Assembly: GCA_018691945.1 (NCBI GenBank)
Contig: JABHJJ010000080.1
Span: 1 to 11,156, forward strand
Direction: 5' to 3'
Source of the DNA: Candidatus Nitrosopelagicus sp.
GTDB taxonomy: Archaea; Thermoproteota; Nitrososphaeria; Nitrososphaerales; Nitrosopumilaceae
DNA length: 11,156 nucleotides
Shown here: one piece after another, positions 5,394 through 11,156 of the stretch
How positions within the stretch are numbered: position 1 is the stretch's first letter
Layout: each line of letters begins with the position of its first letter
Translations under genes and position numbers: made by a program
Notes under the pieces: generated by a model
What the model was told of the DNA's origin: nothing
The model's input: only the letters and a program-made list of their open reading frames with translations
The model's database searches: none

Positions 5394-6056
5394 ATGGCAA
5401 CACTTCCAAATTATGTACAATTAGATTCTCCTTTAGAATTTACCCGTTTGGTTTGTGCATTAGAGCGTTCCCCACGTGTATCCTTTCTTCATGAACATAA
5501 TGGAAAAAAAGTATTATCGGTTCAAATGGATCTACTAAAAGAAAAACCTGTAATCTATTTTACTCCAATTGAAAACATTGGTCATTATTTGTGTTATGGA
5601 TTTAATTCTGGTCAGGAAAAACTTGAACTAGTAGATACCACTCTAGATAATTCCAAACTCTACTCTCCAATTATCAAAATTAAATCTCTACCTGCATCTT
5701 TAAAACCTGATATTGAAGCTTCAAAAGAAAAATATAATCCAATTGAGCTAGAAGATCTTTCTAGCTTGGCTAAACTAAGTTTTGGTTATGAAGAAGCACA
5801 ATTTCCATTATTTGCATTTAAACAGAAGGACAAATGGCTTATGGGTGTTTTTCTAAATTTTAACGAAGATGGACCGTCATATTTCTGTCATGTTAGTTTG
5901 GATGAAGAACCAACAAAACCATTTCTGAAATATACCACCTCTAAAAACTCAGAACCTGAATTTGTTAATCACACTGGTGATCATGGGTATTCTTATATCA
6001 AATTAATAAAGTTAAAAGACTCACATCCTTTGGTCGATTATGACCAAATTCAGTGA
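5394..6056 (+). CDS. Conserved hypothetical protein cotranscribed with pyrF
   Basis: I do not recognise a family. The 220-residue protein is soluble, with no signal peptide or membrane helix, and looks mixed alpha/beta. Runs of alternating hydrophobics (KVLSVQMDLL, PVIYFTPIENIGHYLCYGF, FPLFAFKQKDKWLMGVFLNF) suggest a beta-sheet core, followed by a charged helical middle (ASKEKYNPIELEDLSSLAKL, 110-129). Two Cys are present (20 and 67) plus one near the end, without a CxxC motif. Its 3' end overlaps the first 17 bases of pyrF in another frame, so the two are translated from one message. Context alone does not show a pyrimidine role. Confidence 0.65.
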   Translation: MATLPNYVQLDSPLEFTRLVCALERSPRVSFLHEHNGKKVLSVQMDLLKEKPVIYFTPIENIGHYLCYGFNSGQEKLELVDTTLDNSKLYSPIIKIKSLPASLKPDIEASKEKYNPIELEDLSSLAKLSFGYEEAQFPLFAFKQKDKWLMGVFLNFNEDGPSYFCHVSLDEEPTKPFLKYTTSKNSEPEFVNHTGDHGYSYIKLIKLKDSHPLVDYDQIQ

Positions 6057-6777
6057 TAGAATAAAAAAATCAGCAAAAGCATCTCCGATCATTTTAGCAA
6101 ATGATTATGATCCAAAAATACCAAATATTGAGTCAAAAACACTACGCAACATTAAACTTCTAAACAATTATCTCTGTGGAATAAAAATTAACTTTCATCT
6201 TCTCTTACGATTAGATAAAAAACAAATCTCAAAAATTAATAAAACTGCACATGATCATGGCCTACAATGTATTGCAGACATAAAACTAAATGATATAGGA
6301 AATACAAATCTTATCACTGCAGAAAATTTATGGAATATGGGATTTGATGCAGTGATTGTAAATCCAATAATGGGAAAAAAAAGTCTAAAAAATCTAGTAG
6401 AAATATCTCACAAAAAAAACAAAGGAGTAATCTCATTATGTCATATGAGTGCACCCGAAGCAAAAGCATCGTACGAACTGGAAATTGAAAATCGTCTAAA
6501 GAAACAACAACTCTATCAATTATTCCTAAATTGGGCAATAACTGCTAATGTGGATGGAATAATTGTTGGTGCTACTTATCCAAAAATTATCTCCTATTGT
6601 AAAAAATCAATACATGGAAAATTATCAATTTTCTCTCCAGGTGTAGGCACACAAGGTGGAAGTGCATCCAAAGCAAAAAAACTTGGTTCTGATTATTTAA
6701 TTGTAGGACGAACAATTCTTAATTCTAAGCATCCAGTTCAAACTGCAAAAGATTTACTTGCTGATACCCTTATCTAG
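6040..6777 (+). CDS. pyrF: Orotidine 5'-phosphate decarboxylase
   Basis: This enzyme converts OMP to UMP, the last step of de novo pyrimidine synthesis. The TIM-barrel signatures are present: Asp22 at the end of strand 1 (ILAND), Lys49 in GIKI, the catalytic D-x-K-x-x-D array at 80-85 (ADIKLNDIGNT), the phosphate-binding loop GVGTQGG (201-207) and VGRTI with Arg224. Length 245 is a little above the 210-230 usual for archaeal forms. The extra residues lie mainly in a charged insert at 139-160 and around strand 2. ATG 6040 gives a 17-base overlap with the gene before it, and the next in-frame ATG lies well past Asp22. The last 24 bases overlap the convergent Nudix gene. Confidence 0.9.
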   Translation: MTKFSDRIKKSAKASPIILANDYDPKIPNIESKTLRNIKLLNNYLCGIKINFHLLLRLDKKQISKINKTAHDHGLQCIADIKLNDIGNTNLITAENLWNMGFDAVIVNPIMGKKSLKNLVEISHKKNKGVISLCHMSAPEAKASYELEIENRLKKQQLYQLFLNWAITANVDGIIVGATYPKIISYCKKSIHGKLSIFSPGVGTQGGSASKAKKLGSDYLIVGRTILNSKHPVQTAKDLLADTLI

Positions 6778-7176
6778 AAACTCTTTAGATTTTTTTAAAA
6801 TGTTTTTCGCATTCTCGTATGTTATCATCTCTAATGCATTATCAAAATTTAACCAGATAAAATCCAGATGTTCATGTGATAAAATAATCTCTATAGTTTC
6901 TGTCTTTCCTAGAAAAAATATAACTTTTTTATGAATATCCTGATTATCTGCACGGAAATAATATTCAATCTCTTCTTTAAACCCTTTAAGAAATTCTACA
7001 TCTAAAATTCCAGTTTCCTCCTGTGTCTCTCTAAGTGCAGTTTCATGATATGTTTCTCCTTCTTCCATCTTGCCTTTTACAAAATCCCAATGCTTAGATG
7101 GATAATTTAACAGTAAAAATTTTCTTTCATCAAACTCATTAAATAAAATAATCCCTGCGGATACTTCTTCTTTCAT
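6754..7176 (-). CDS. Nudix hydrolase, Ap4A-hydrolase-like
   Basis: The Nudix box spans residues 35-57: Gly35, Glu41, then Arg49-Glu50, Glu53-Glu54 and Gly56, the Mg2+-binding arrangement of this superfamily. The preceding WDFVKGKMEEGE corresponds to the W-x-x-P-K-G-x-x-E-x-G-E of bis(5'-nucleosyl)-tetraphosphatases, with Val replacing Pro. A C-terminal helix (YENAKNILKKSKEFLD) follows. The likely activity is hydrolysis of Ap4A or a related nucleoside diphosphate derivative; the substrate is not proven by sequence. The ATG lies 2 bases after the uppS stop, so it is the last gene of the DUF373-uppS-Nudix operon. Its end overlaps pyrF by 24 bases. Confidence 0.85.
   Translation of the reverse strand: MKEEVSAGIILFNEFDERKFLLLNYPSKHWDFVKGKMEEGETYHETALRETQEETGILDVEFLKGFKEEIEYYFRADNQDIHKKVIFFLGKTETIEIILSHEHLDFIWLNFDNALEMITYENAKNILKKSKEFLDKGISK
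6790..6796 (+). terminator. T-tract for pyrF inside the convergent Nudix gene
   Basis: Seven T on the plus strand lie 13 bases past the pyrF stop, where the opposite strand encodes Lys-Lys in the Nudix C-terminal helix. It is the first T-run available to stop pyrF transcription, so a termination signal and coding sequence may share the same bases. Confidence 0.35.
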
Positions 7177-7178
7177 TT

Positions 7179-7961
7179 CTATTTGCCTATTCTTCGTTTT
7201 CGTTTTTGAAATGTCCTAATTGCTCTCATCAGATCAATTTTCCTAAATTCAGGCCAGAAAATATCTAAAAACACTAACTCACTATATGCACTTTGCCAAA
7301 GCAAAAATCCACTCATTCTTTTTTCTCCTGACGTCCTTAAAATCATGTCTGGAGATGATTGTGGTAAATGCGATGTATACAAATTAGATTCTATAACTTC
7401 CTTATCGATTTTATCTGCATCTAGTTCCCCACTCTTGATTTTCATTCCAATCTTTTTTACAGCATCTACTAATTCATTTTGTCCTCCATAAGCTATAGCA
7501 ATATTTAGAAAATGATTGGTATAATTTTTGGTAGACTCATCTAATCTTCTAAGAACATCTTTGATTGACTCTGGTAGTAATTCTAGTGTTCCTATTGCTT
7601 TGACTCTCATTTTGTTTTTATGTATTCTAGGATCATTATACAATTTTTCTAATCTTTTATGGATTAACTCATAAAGATAATCTAGTTCATCATTTTTCCT
7701 ATCCAAATTCTCTGCTGATAAAACGTATAATGTTATAATTTTGATATCAAATTCCTCACACCAATCTAGTAAATTCTCTACTGCATCTGCACCTTTGAAA
7801 TGACCTTTTTCTTGAATTGTTAGGTTTCTTTTCGCCCATCGTCTATTTCCATCTAAAATGATTGCTATGTGATTGGGTATATCGCCTTGAAGAATCTCAC
7901 TCTCTAGTCTTTTAGAATAGATCGAATAAAATCCTGAAAGATATAATGCTGCATCTTTTAT
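7179..7961 (-). CDS. uppS: cis-Prenyltransferase (UppS family) with a non-canonical start
   Basis: The enzyme condenses isopentenyl diphosphates in cis to build long polyprenyl diphosphates, the lipid carriers for archaeal glycan transfer. Reading the minus strand from 7961 gives 260 residues with all family motifs: PNHIAIILDGNRRWAK (29-44, catalytic Asp37), KGHFKGAD (52-59), TLYVLSAENLDR, and near the C-terminus MILRTSGEKRMSGFLLWQ followed by AYSELVF and WPEF. The frame is open back to a stop at 7997-7995 but has no ATG, GTG or TTG before the Asp motif. The first such codon is TTG at 7706, beyond the first third of the enzyme. ATA at 7961-7959 is the best start: it overlaps the upstream TAA as ATAA, gives normal family length, and looks like an ATGA overlap with one G-to-A change. 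Family call is certain; the start is inference. Confidence 0.85.
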   Translation of the reverse strand: MKDAALYLSGFYSIYSKRLESEILQGDIPNHIAIILDGNRRWAKRNLTIQEKGHFKGADAVENLLDWCEEFDIKIITLYVLSAENLDRKNDELDYLYELIHKRLEKLYNDPRIHKNKMRVKAIGTLELLPESIKDVLRRLDESTKNYTNHFLNIAIAYGGQNELVDAVKKIGMKIKSGELDADKIDKEVIESNLYTSHLPQSSPDMILRTSGEKRMSGFLLWQSAYSELVFLDIFWPEFRKIDLMRAIRTFQKRKRRIGK

Positions 7962-9106
7962 TCCGTTAATATCTTGCCACCTTTTTTCCTGTATCTACGG
8001 AAAAGTAGTGTGGCTGATATCAGTGTTATTGCTGCACCTGCTAACAGTGGTGGAATCAATGTAAATGAACTCTCATTTGTTGTCAATATAGTTGCAAATT
8101 GTGCAACTGTTGGATAAATTGCTGCTAACACAATAATTCTCAAAACATCACTAATGTGTTTTAATTTTCTGTTAAGCCAATTACTAATCAGGATGCCAGC
8201 TGAAACTGTTCCAAGTCCCATCCACAAAAATGGAAATAATCCTTGAAGGAATTGTCCTACTACCATTTGATTTGATATTGATTGTGCAAAATCCATTTCT
8301 GTTTCAAATAATTGTGGATCAATATTTGTTATACCTGCAGGAATTGATGCAAGAATTAGAACTGCTCCTGTAACAAGTGCAAATATTCTAATGAAACCCG
8401 TGGGTGTAGCTTTTGTCCAACTAGACCATGATTTGTCTATATCAAATGCACGAATGAGGAATGCTCCTCCTAAAATACTAACTAAAATGGCAAAAATCTC
8501 TGCAGTATATCCAACAACTGTCCCAATTCCTCCAATTAATAATAAAATTCCTGGAACTCCCAAAAAGAATTTTGAATATGTCTTATCATAAATCACCATC
8601 TTCAGGAACTTTCCAAACACTGCATAGGAATGTTCAATTGTTCTGCTCACTTGCATCACAACTCTTTGAACAGATACTACTGGTATGACATTTTGAATTA
8701 CTGGTATTACCATCTCATCATCTTCGCCATCAGAAACAATAACTGCTCCATTCGCTGAAAATTTCTGTAACACTGATTTTATCTCATTAACAATTTTCTC
8801 ATCTGCTTGAACACCTCTTTTTTCTACTCCTGCTACAACCACTACTTGTACATTGTATCCTTTACTTACTAAATCCTCATAGGTCTTAACTGCATAAAAT
8901 ATTGAGTTTGAATCTGCATCTTCTGGATCTTCTAAAGCAAGTCTTTGAGCTGCATTGATGCATGAATCTCTTCCTACCACTGGTGTTGTTATCCCTGCTT
9001 TTTTACCTACATCATCATCTCTATCAACACAAATTACAAGTAATTTTGAAGCTGCAGTAGACTCTATATCCCTCTCTAGTTTCTTATTTTGAGACATTAT
9101 GACCAT
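7958..9106 (-). CDS. DUF373 family membrane protein
   Basis: Residues about 20-170 are the soluble DUF373 domain: LLVICVDRDDDVGKKAGI (22-39), TPVVGRD, ALEDPEDADSNSIF (57-70), VVVAGVEKRGVQAD, VIVSDGEDDEMVIP (122-135) and a helix with MQVSRTIEHSY. The C-terminal half carries about six membrane segments (near 179-199, 202-222, 238-260, 286-308, 322-342, 349-370). The family is archaeal and of unknown function. The acidic CVDRDDD and SDGEDDE clusters could bind metal or phosphate, which is inference. It is the first gene of an operon with uppS and the Nudix gene, suggesting polyprenyl-phosphate or lipid-carrier biology. An in-frame ATG at 9097 (MSQNKK) is an alternative start; CGTTAAAAGG at 9121-9130 (minus) is a possible box A. 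Confidence 0.87.
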   Translation of the reverse strand: MVIMSQNKKLERDIESTAASKLLVICVDRDDDVGKKAGITTPVVGRDSCINAAQRLALEDPEDADSNSIFYAVKTYEDLVSKGYNVQVVVVAGVEKRGVQADEKIVNEIKSVLQKFSANGAVIVSDGEDDEMVIPVIQNVIPVVSVQRVVMQVSRTIEHSYAVFGKFLKMVIYDKTYSKFFLGVPGILLLIGGIGTVVGYTAEIFAILVSILGGAFLIRAFDIDKSWSSWTKATPTGFIRIFALVTGAVLILASIPAGITNIDPQLFETEMDFAQSISNQMVVGQFLQGLFPFLWMGLGTVSAGILISNWLNRKLKHISDVLRIIVLAAIYPTVAQFATILTTNESSFTLIPPLLAGAAITLISATLLFRRYRKKGGKILTE

Positions 9107-9167
9107 TTATAACAAAATTACCTTTTAACGATTTCCAACTAATGATTATAGTATTTTTTGTATTCAC

Positions 9168-9668
9168 TCATGGTTTTGCAGAGTCAGCCATCTGAGCATA
9201 TTGAATAGATTCTTCTTTTAATTTTTCTATATTGCTCAAAATTCCAATTTTTTGCTCTACCTCTCCATCATCTTCGATTAGGGTTGCCATTACCATTGTT
9301 TCTATGATATAAGATTCGAATGACTTCAGTGAAGTGATACGATTGATGTAACTTTCTTGCCATTCTTCTGGTGCATCACTATATGCTAATTCCATTAACA
9401 ATGCATTATTTTGTGATGAAGAAACTTCTGCAATTTTGATATATTCTTCTGGTGAAATCTTGCCCTCAACTAATTCTAAAAATGACTCTTCTATTGCACT
9501 TGAAATTATTTTATGTCTTTCAGTAATGCCTACATCATGATTCTCAAAATCAGTTACCACAATTGTCATATCAGTATTGGTTGGATTATCTAACCAAACC
9601 ATGAAACTTGCGATAGTAATTGCAATCAAAATTCCTACCGTAATTCCCACTCCTTTCTTAGAGCCCAT
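9168..9668 (-). CDS. Membrane-anchored helical protein, unknown function
   Basis: With the start at 9668 the protein has 166 residues: a short basic N-terminus (MGSKKG), one hydrophobic segment (about 7-26, VGITVGILIAITIASFMVWL) and about 140 hydrophilic residues predicted to be mostly helical and outside the cell. No Cys is present, and I see no lipobox or known domain. The hydrophobic segment lacks an obvious cleavage site, so an N-terminal anchor is more likely than secretion. The ATG at 9668 was preferred over in-frame starts further upstream (to 9743) because an ATTATAAT-type box A lies 26 bases before it. The gene lies about 60 bases upstream of the DUF373 gene on the same strand. Confidence 0.65.
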   Translation of the reverse strand: MGSKKGVGITVGILIAITIASFMVWLDNPTNTDMTIVVTDFENHDVGITERHKIISSAIEESFLELVEGKISPEEYIKIAEVSSSQNNALLMELAYSDAPEEWQESYINRITSLKSFESYIIETMVMATLIEDDGEVEQKIGILSNIEKLKEESIQYAQMADSAKP

Positions 9669-9690
9669 ATCCTTTCTCAAATTTTTGATC

Positions 9691-9698
9691 ATTATAAT
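9691..9698 (-). promoter_or_regulatory. Box A of the membrane-anchored protein gene
   Basis: ATTATAAT on the minus strand is centred 26 bases before the ATG at 9668. It falls inside the reading frame that would code if an upstream start were used, which argues for the shorter protein. Two TGATCA-like palindromes flank it (GATC at 9687-9690 and TGATCA at 9701-9706). Confidence 0.5.
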
Positions 9699-9779
9699 AC
9701 TGATCATTTTGTATGAATTTCTGCTAATTTCTAAAAAATTCAAGATTTTTGATCAAATTTCGAAAAATTTGTAAATTAG

Positions 9780-9788
9780 TTTATAAAA
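9780..9788 (+). promoter_or_regulatory. Candidate box A of the DUF5679 gene
   Basis: TTTATAAAA is the best TATA-like element in the 200-base divergent region 9669-9867. It would place the transcript start near 9810 and leave a leader of about 55-60 bases, unusually long for this window and containing part of the nearby hairpins. Being near-symmetrical, it could also serve the minus strand. Confidence 0.35.
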
Positions 9789-9795
9789 AAAATAC

Positions 9796-9828
9796 TTCAC
9801 TTCTAGCCTAAAGTGAAATAATATTCAC
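9796..9828. repeat. Overlapping inverted repeats (mutually exclusive hairpins)
   Basis: TTCACTT (9796-9802) and AAGTGAA (9811-9817) form a perfect 7-bp inverted repeat with an 8-base loop. The GTGAA part (9813-9817) can pair instead with TTCAC at 9824-9828 across a 6-base spacer. The site lies just downstream of the TTTATAAAA element in the divergent intergenic region. It may be a DNA operator with three half-sites or an RNA switch in the leader. No other content was recognised in the region apart from the promoters. Confidence 0.45.
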
Positions 9829-9867
9829 ATTCTCTTTTCAAATAGAAGATTGTTTTGGATTTGATAT

Positions 9868-10011
9868 ATGACTGAAGCATATTGCGTAAAATGCAGACAA
9901 AAAAGAGAAATTCAAAACCCGGAAGAGACTAAATTGAAAAATGGACGTCCCGCTGTAAAAGGCACGTGTGGTGAATGCGGAACTAAAGTTTTCCGAATAG
10001 GTAAACCTTAG
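9868..10011 (+). CDS. DUF5679-type mini zinc-ribbon protein (47 aa)
   Basis: This small gene runs from ATG at 9868 to TAG at 10009-10011. The protein is MTEAYCVKCRQKRE at the start, a middle LKNGRPAVKGTC, and CGECGTKVFRIGKP at the end: Cys6-x-x-Cys9 and Cys34-x-x-Cys37 form one zinc ribbon. The Y-C-V-K-C start, the central NGRPAV-x-GTC and the CGTK-x-FRIGK end match the DUF5679 family as I know it. Function is unknown; basic single ribbons often bind nucleic acid or a protein partner. It stands alone, upstream of the translation-initiation cluster on the same strand, separated by a pyrimidine-rich tract. Confidence 0.85.
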   Translation: MTEAYCVKCRQKREIQNPEETKLKNGRPAVKGTCGECGTKVFRIGKP

Positions 10012-10013
10012 AA

Positions 10014-10027
10014 TCCTTTCCTTTTTC
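10014..10027 (+). terminator. Pyrimidine/T-rich tract after the DUF5679 gene
   Basis: TCCTTTCCTTTTTC follows the stop by 3 bases and comes before the aIF2-beta gene. It is a plausible but weak archaeal terminator. Confidence 0.3.
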
Positions 10028-10066
10028 TAATTAAACCCATATAGGGGATTTGAACCAATATTAATT

Positions 10067-10486
10067 ATGACTAAATCTGATTATGAAAATTTATTAAAAA
10101 GAATTGAAAAAAATATTTCAAATACATCCTCATCTGGTAAACGTTTTGAGTTACCACCAATCGATATTACTTGGGAAGGAAAAAAAACAATTCTTAGAAA
10201 CTTTGCAGACTTTCCAAAAGCACTGAGAAGAGAACCTAACATAATCTTACAGTATCTATCAAAAGAATTTGCAGTACCTGCTGACCGTGTAGGTGATAAG
10301 GCAATTTTTGTTGGTAAACGTGATCCTGATGATTTCACTAGATTATTTGGAATATATTTGAAAGATTATGTAGAATGCCCAACCTGTCAGAGCCCTGATA
10401 CTAAAGTAGAAAAAGAAAATAGAATTTCTTTTCTAATTTGTGAGGCATGTGGTGCAAAATCTACGATTAAAGGTAAATATGCATAA
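10067..10486 (+). CDS. Translation initiation factor aIF2, beta subunit
   Basis: aIF2-beta is part of the aIF2 heterotrimer that brings initiator Met-tRNA to the small ribosomal subunit. In the 139-residue protein, an N-terminal helix (about 4-16, gamma-subunit contact) is followed by a linker. The alpha-beta core (about 27-100) contains TILRNFADFPKALRREP and LSKEFAVPADRVGDKAIF, and a C-terminal zinc ribbon has Cys104, Cys107, Cys125 and Cys128 and ends STIKGKYA. Length and order are normal for the family. The TAA stop shares one A with the next ATG (TAATG), so DUF424 is translationally coupled. A possible promoter is CCATATAGG around 10038-10046, about 25 bases upstream. Confidence 0.93.
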   Translation: MTKSDYENLLKRIEKNISNTSSSGKRFELPPIDITWEGKKTILRNFADFPKALRREPNIILQYLSKEFAVPADRVGDKAIFVGKRDPDDFTRLFGIYLKDYVECPTCQSPDTKVEKENRISFLICEACGAKSTIKGKYA

Positions 10487-10782
10487 TGCTTTTTTCTACA
10501 AAAGTTATTAGTGCAAGTGGTAATCTAATGTTAAATATTTGTGATCCTGAATTAATTGATAAAACTTTTCATGACAAAAATACAAAAATCAAAATTAATC
10601 CAAATTATTATGCTGAAAGAGATGTAGATGAACATGAAGCAAAAAATTTACTAGAAAAATGTAATTCCATCAATATGGTTGGTGAAAAAACAATTTCATT
10701 AGCGACAAGTTTAGGAATTGGTTCAGAAAAAAGTATAAGACTAATTGAGGGTATACCGTTTCTTTTAGTCTTCAAGATGTAA
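10486..10782 (+). CDS. DUF424 family protein
   Basis: The 98-residue protein shows the DUF424 pattern: a strand start with LMLNICDPELIDKTFHD (14-30), INPNYYAERDVDEHEA (37-52), then NSINMVGEKTISLATSLGI (60-78) and a closing IRLIEGIPFLLVF. The family is archaeal and of unknown function. In many archaea it lies beside translation-initiation genes; here it sits between aIF2-beta (1-base overlap) and aIF1A (36-base gap). A role linked to translation or RNA is inferred from that position only. Confidence 0.85.
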   Translation: MLFSTKVISASGNLMLNICDPELIDKTFHDKNTKIKINPNYYAERDVDEHEAKNLLEKCNSINMVGEKTISLATSLGIGSEKSIRLIEGIPFLLVFKM

Positions 10783-10790
10783 CACCACAA

Positions 10791-10798
10791 TTATATAC
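10791..10798 (+). promoter_or_regulatory. Box A of the aIF1A gene
   Basis: TTATATAC is centred about 25 bases before the GTG at 10819. This is one of the clearest leaderless promoters in the window and would let aIF1A be transcribed apart from aIF2-beta and DUF424. Confidence 0.55.
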
Positions 10799-10818
10799 AA
10801 AATTTACATAACTTTTGC

Positions 10819-11130
10819 GTGGGAAAACGTAAAGTACTCAATGAAAGTGCATTAAAAGAAATTAGATTAGCTGAAGAGGGAGAGATGTATGGTAGAGTAA
10901 TCAAACTTTTAGGTAGTGATCAAGTTCTCGTAAAATGCACTGATGATATTACTAGAAGAGGAAGAATCAGAGGCAAATTAAAACGAAGAATTTGGATTCG
11001 AGATAATGATGTTGTAGTAATTGCACCTTGGGATTTTAAACAAGATGAACGTGGTGATATAGTTTGGAGATTCACATTACCTCAAGTAGACTGGTTAAAA
11101 GATAATGATCATATCCCAAAAGACTTTTGA
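10819..11130 (+). CDS. Translation initiation factor aIF1A
   Basis: aIF1A binds the A site of the small subunit and helps set up the initiation complex. The 103-residue protein has a basic N-terminal tail (MGKRKVLNES), an OB-fold core at about 20-85 (EMYGRVIKLLGSDQVLVKC, RRGRIRGKLKRRIWIRDNDV, VVVIAPWDF) and the usual C-terminal part (DIVWRFTLPQVDWLKD). Length is normal for archaea. The start is GTG with no Shine-Dalgarno-like sequence; box A spacing argues for a leaderless mRNA. It lies 36 bases after DUF424. Confidence 0.93.
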   Translation: MGKRKVLNESALKEIRLAEEGEMYGRVIKLLGSDQVLVKCTDDITRRGRIRGKLKRRIWIRDNDVVVIAPWDFKQDERGDIVWRFTLPQVDWLKDNDHIPKDF

Positions 11131-11142
11131 TCTTAGAAATGA

Positions 11143-11148
11143 TTTTTT
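11143..11148 (+). terminator. T-tract terminator after the initiation-factor cluster
   Basis: Six T, followed by ATTTG, start 13 bases after the aIF1A stop, fitting the archaeal oligo-T termination signal. The window ends 8 bases later. Confidence 0.4.
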
Positions 11149-11156
11149 ATTTGTAG

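Noticed and set aside
6314..6538. Minus-strand frame inside pyrF
   Set aside because: Lies opposite the catalytic part of pyrF; no independent support.
7179..7706. A shorter uppS starting at TTG 7706 (175 residues)
   Set aside because: It would lack the DGNRRWAK catalytic motif, the KGH motif and part of the TLY-x-x-S motif. The same frame continues upstream without a stop and encodes all of them.
7958..7970. Programmed frameshift fusing DUF373 to UppS
   Set aside because: The two frames overlap at ATAA, but no classic slippery heptamer or downstream structure is visible, and both proteins have normal family ends. A non-canonical start explains the data more simply.
8391..8591. Plus-strand frame inside the DUF373 gene
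   Set aside because: Antisense to membrane segments of a recognised family; no start signal.
9577..9774. Plus-strand hydrophobic frame at the divergent region
   Set aside because: Mostly antisense to the N-terminal anchor of the minus-strand gene, hence its hydrophobic look.
9669..9867. tRNA or other structured RNA gene in the largest intergenic gap
   Set aside because: No cloverleaf, no tRNA box B-like sequence and no GC-rich stem was found; only promoters and the short hairpins are visible.
10081..10338. Minus-strand frame inside aIF2-beta
   Set aside because: Antisense shadow of a highly conserved gene.
10608..10790. Minus-strand frame inside DUF424
   Set aside because: Antisense shadow with no start signal or recognised domain.

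Overview
The window looks like an AT-rich chromosome segment of a marine ammonia-oxidising archaeon (Nitrososphaerota/Thaumarchaeota, Nitrosopumilus-like). This rests on archaeal-only genes (aIF2-beta, aIF1A, DUF424, DUF373, Cgi121, a short archaeal PurA, a Tan1/COG1818-type THUMP protein), small zinc-ribbon and ArnR1-like winged-helix proteins common in that phylum, and many genes with a TATA-like box A centred about 25 bases before the start codon, which implies leaderless mRNAs. The genus is inference. No mobile element, CRISPR array, rRNA or tRNA gene is visible, and no gene-free stretch exceeds 300 bases; the longest is about 200 bases, at 9669-9867.

Layout. 1-172: the 3' end of a gene with a perfect 12-bp tandem repeat coding for Ala-Glu-Pro-Ala. 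209-979: a MoaD/ThiS-like ubiquitin-fold domain fused to the KEOPS subunit Cgi121. Facing it are a THUMP protein and the threonylcarbamoyl-AMP synthase TsaC/Sua5 (971-2088, minus), so the block is a tRNA-modification neighbourhood centred on t6A. 2133-3462 (minus): a winged-helix regulator, a seven-helix membrane protein and a small zinc ribbon. 3537-3815: a YggX-like protein with two CxxC motifs, stop-to-stop against an unknown helical protein. 4347-6777 (plus): purA, an unknown gene, and pyrF overlapping that gene.

6754-9106 (minus): a DUF373 membrane protein, a cis-prenyltransferase (uppS) and a Nudix hydrolase, tightly packed as one operon. The uppS reading frame has no ATG, GTG or TTG before its catalytic motif; the best start is an ATA overlapping the upstream stop as ATAA. 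9168-9668 (minus) is a membrane-anchored unknown protein. 9868-11130 (plus) is a DUF5679 mini zinc ribbon, then the translation-initiation cluster aIF2-beta, DUF424 and aIF1A.

The genome here is very compact. Three convergent pairs overlap at their 3' ends (9, 4 and 24 bases), and same-strand neighbours overlap by 1 to 17 bases. The two observations most worth following are the Ubl-Cgi121 fusion with an internal Gly-Gly, and the uppS gene without a canonical start codon.
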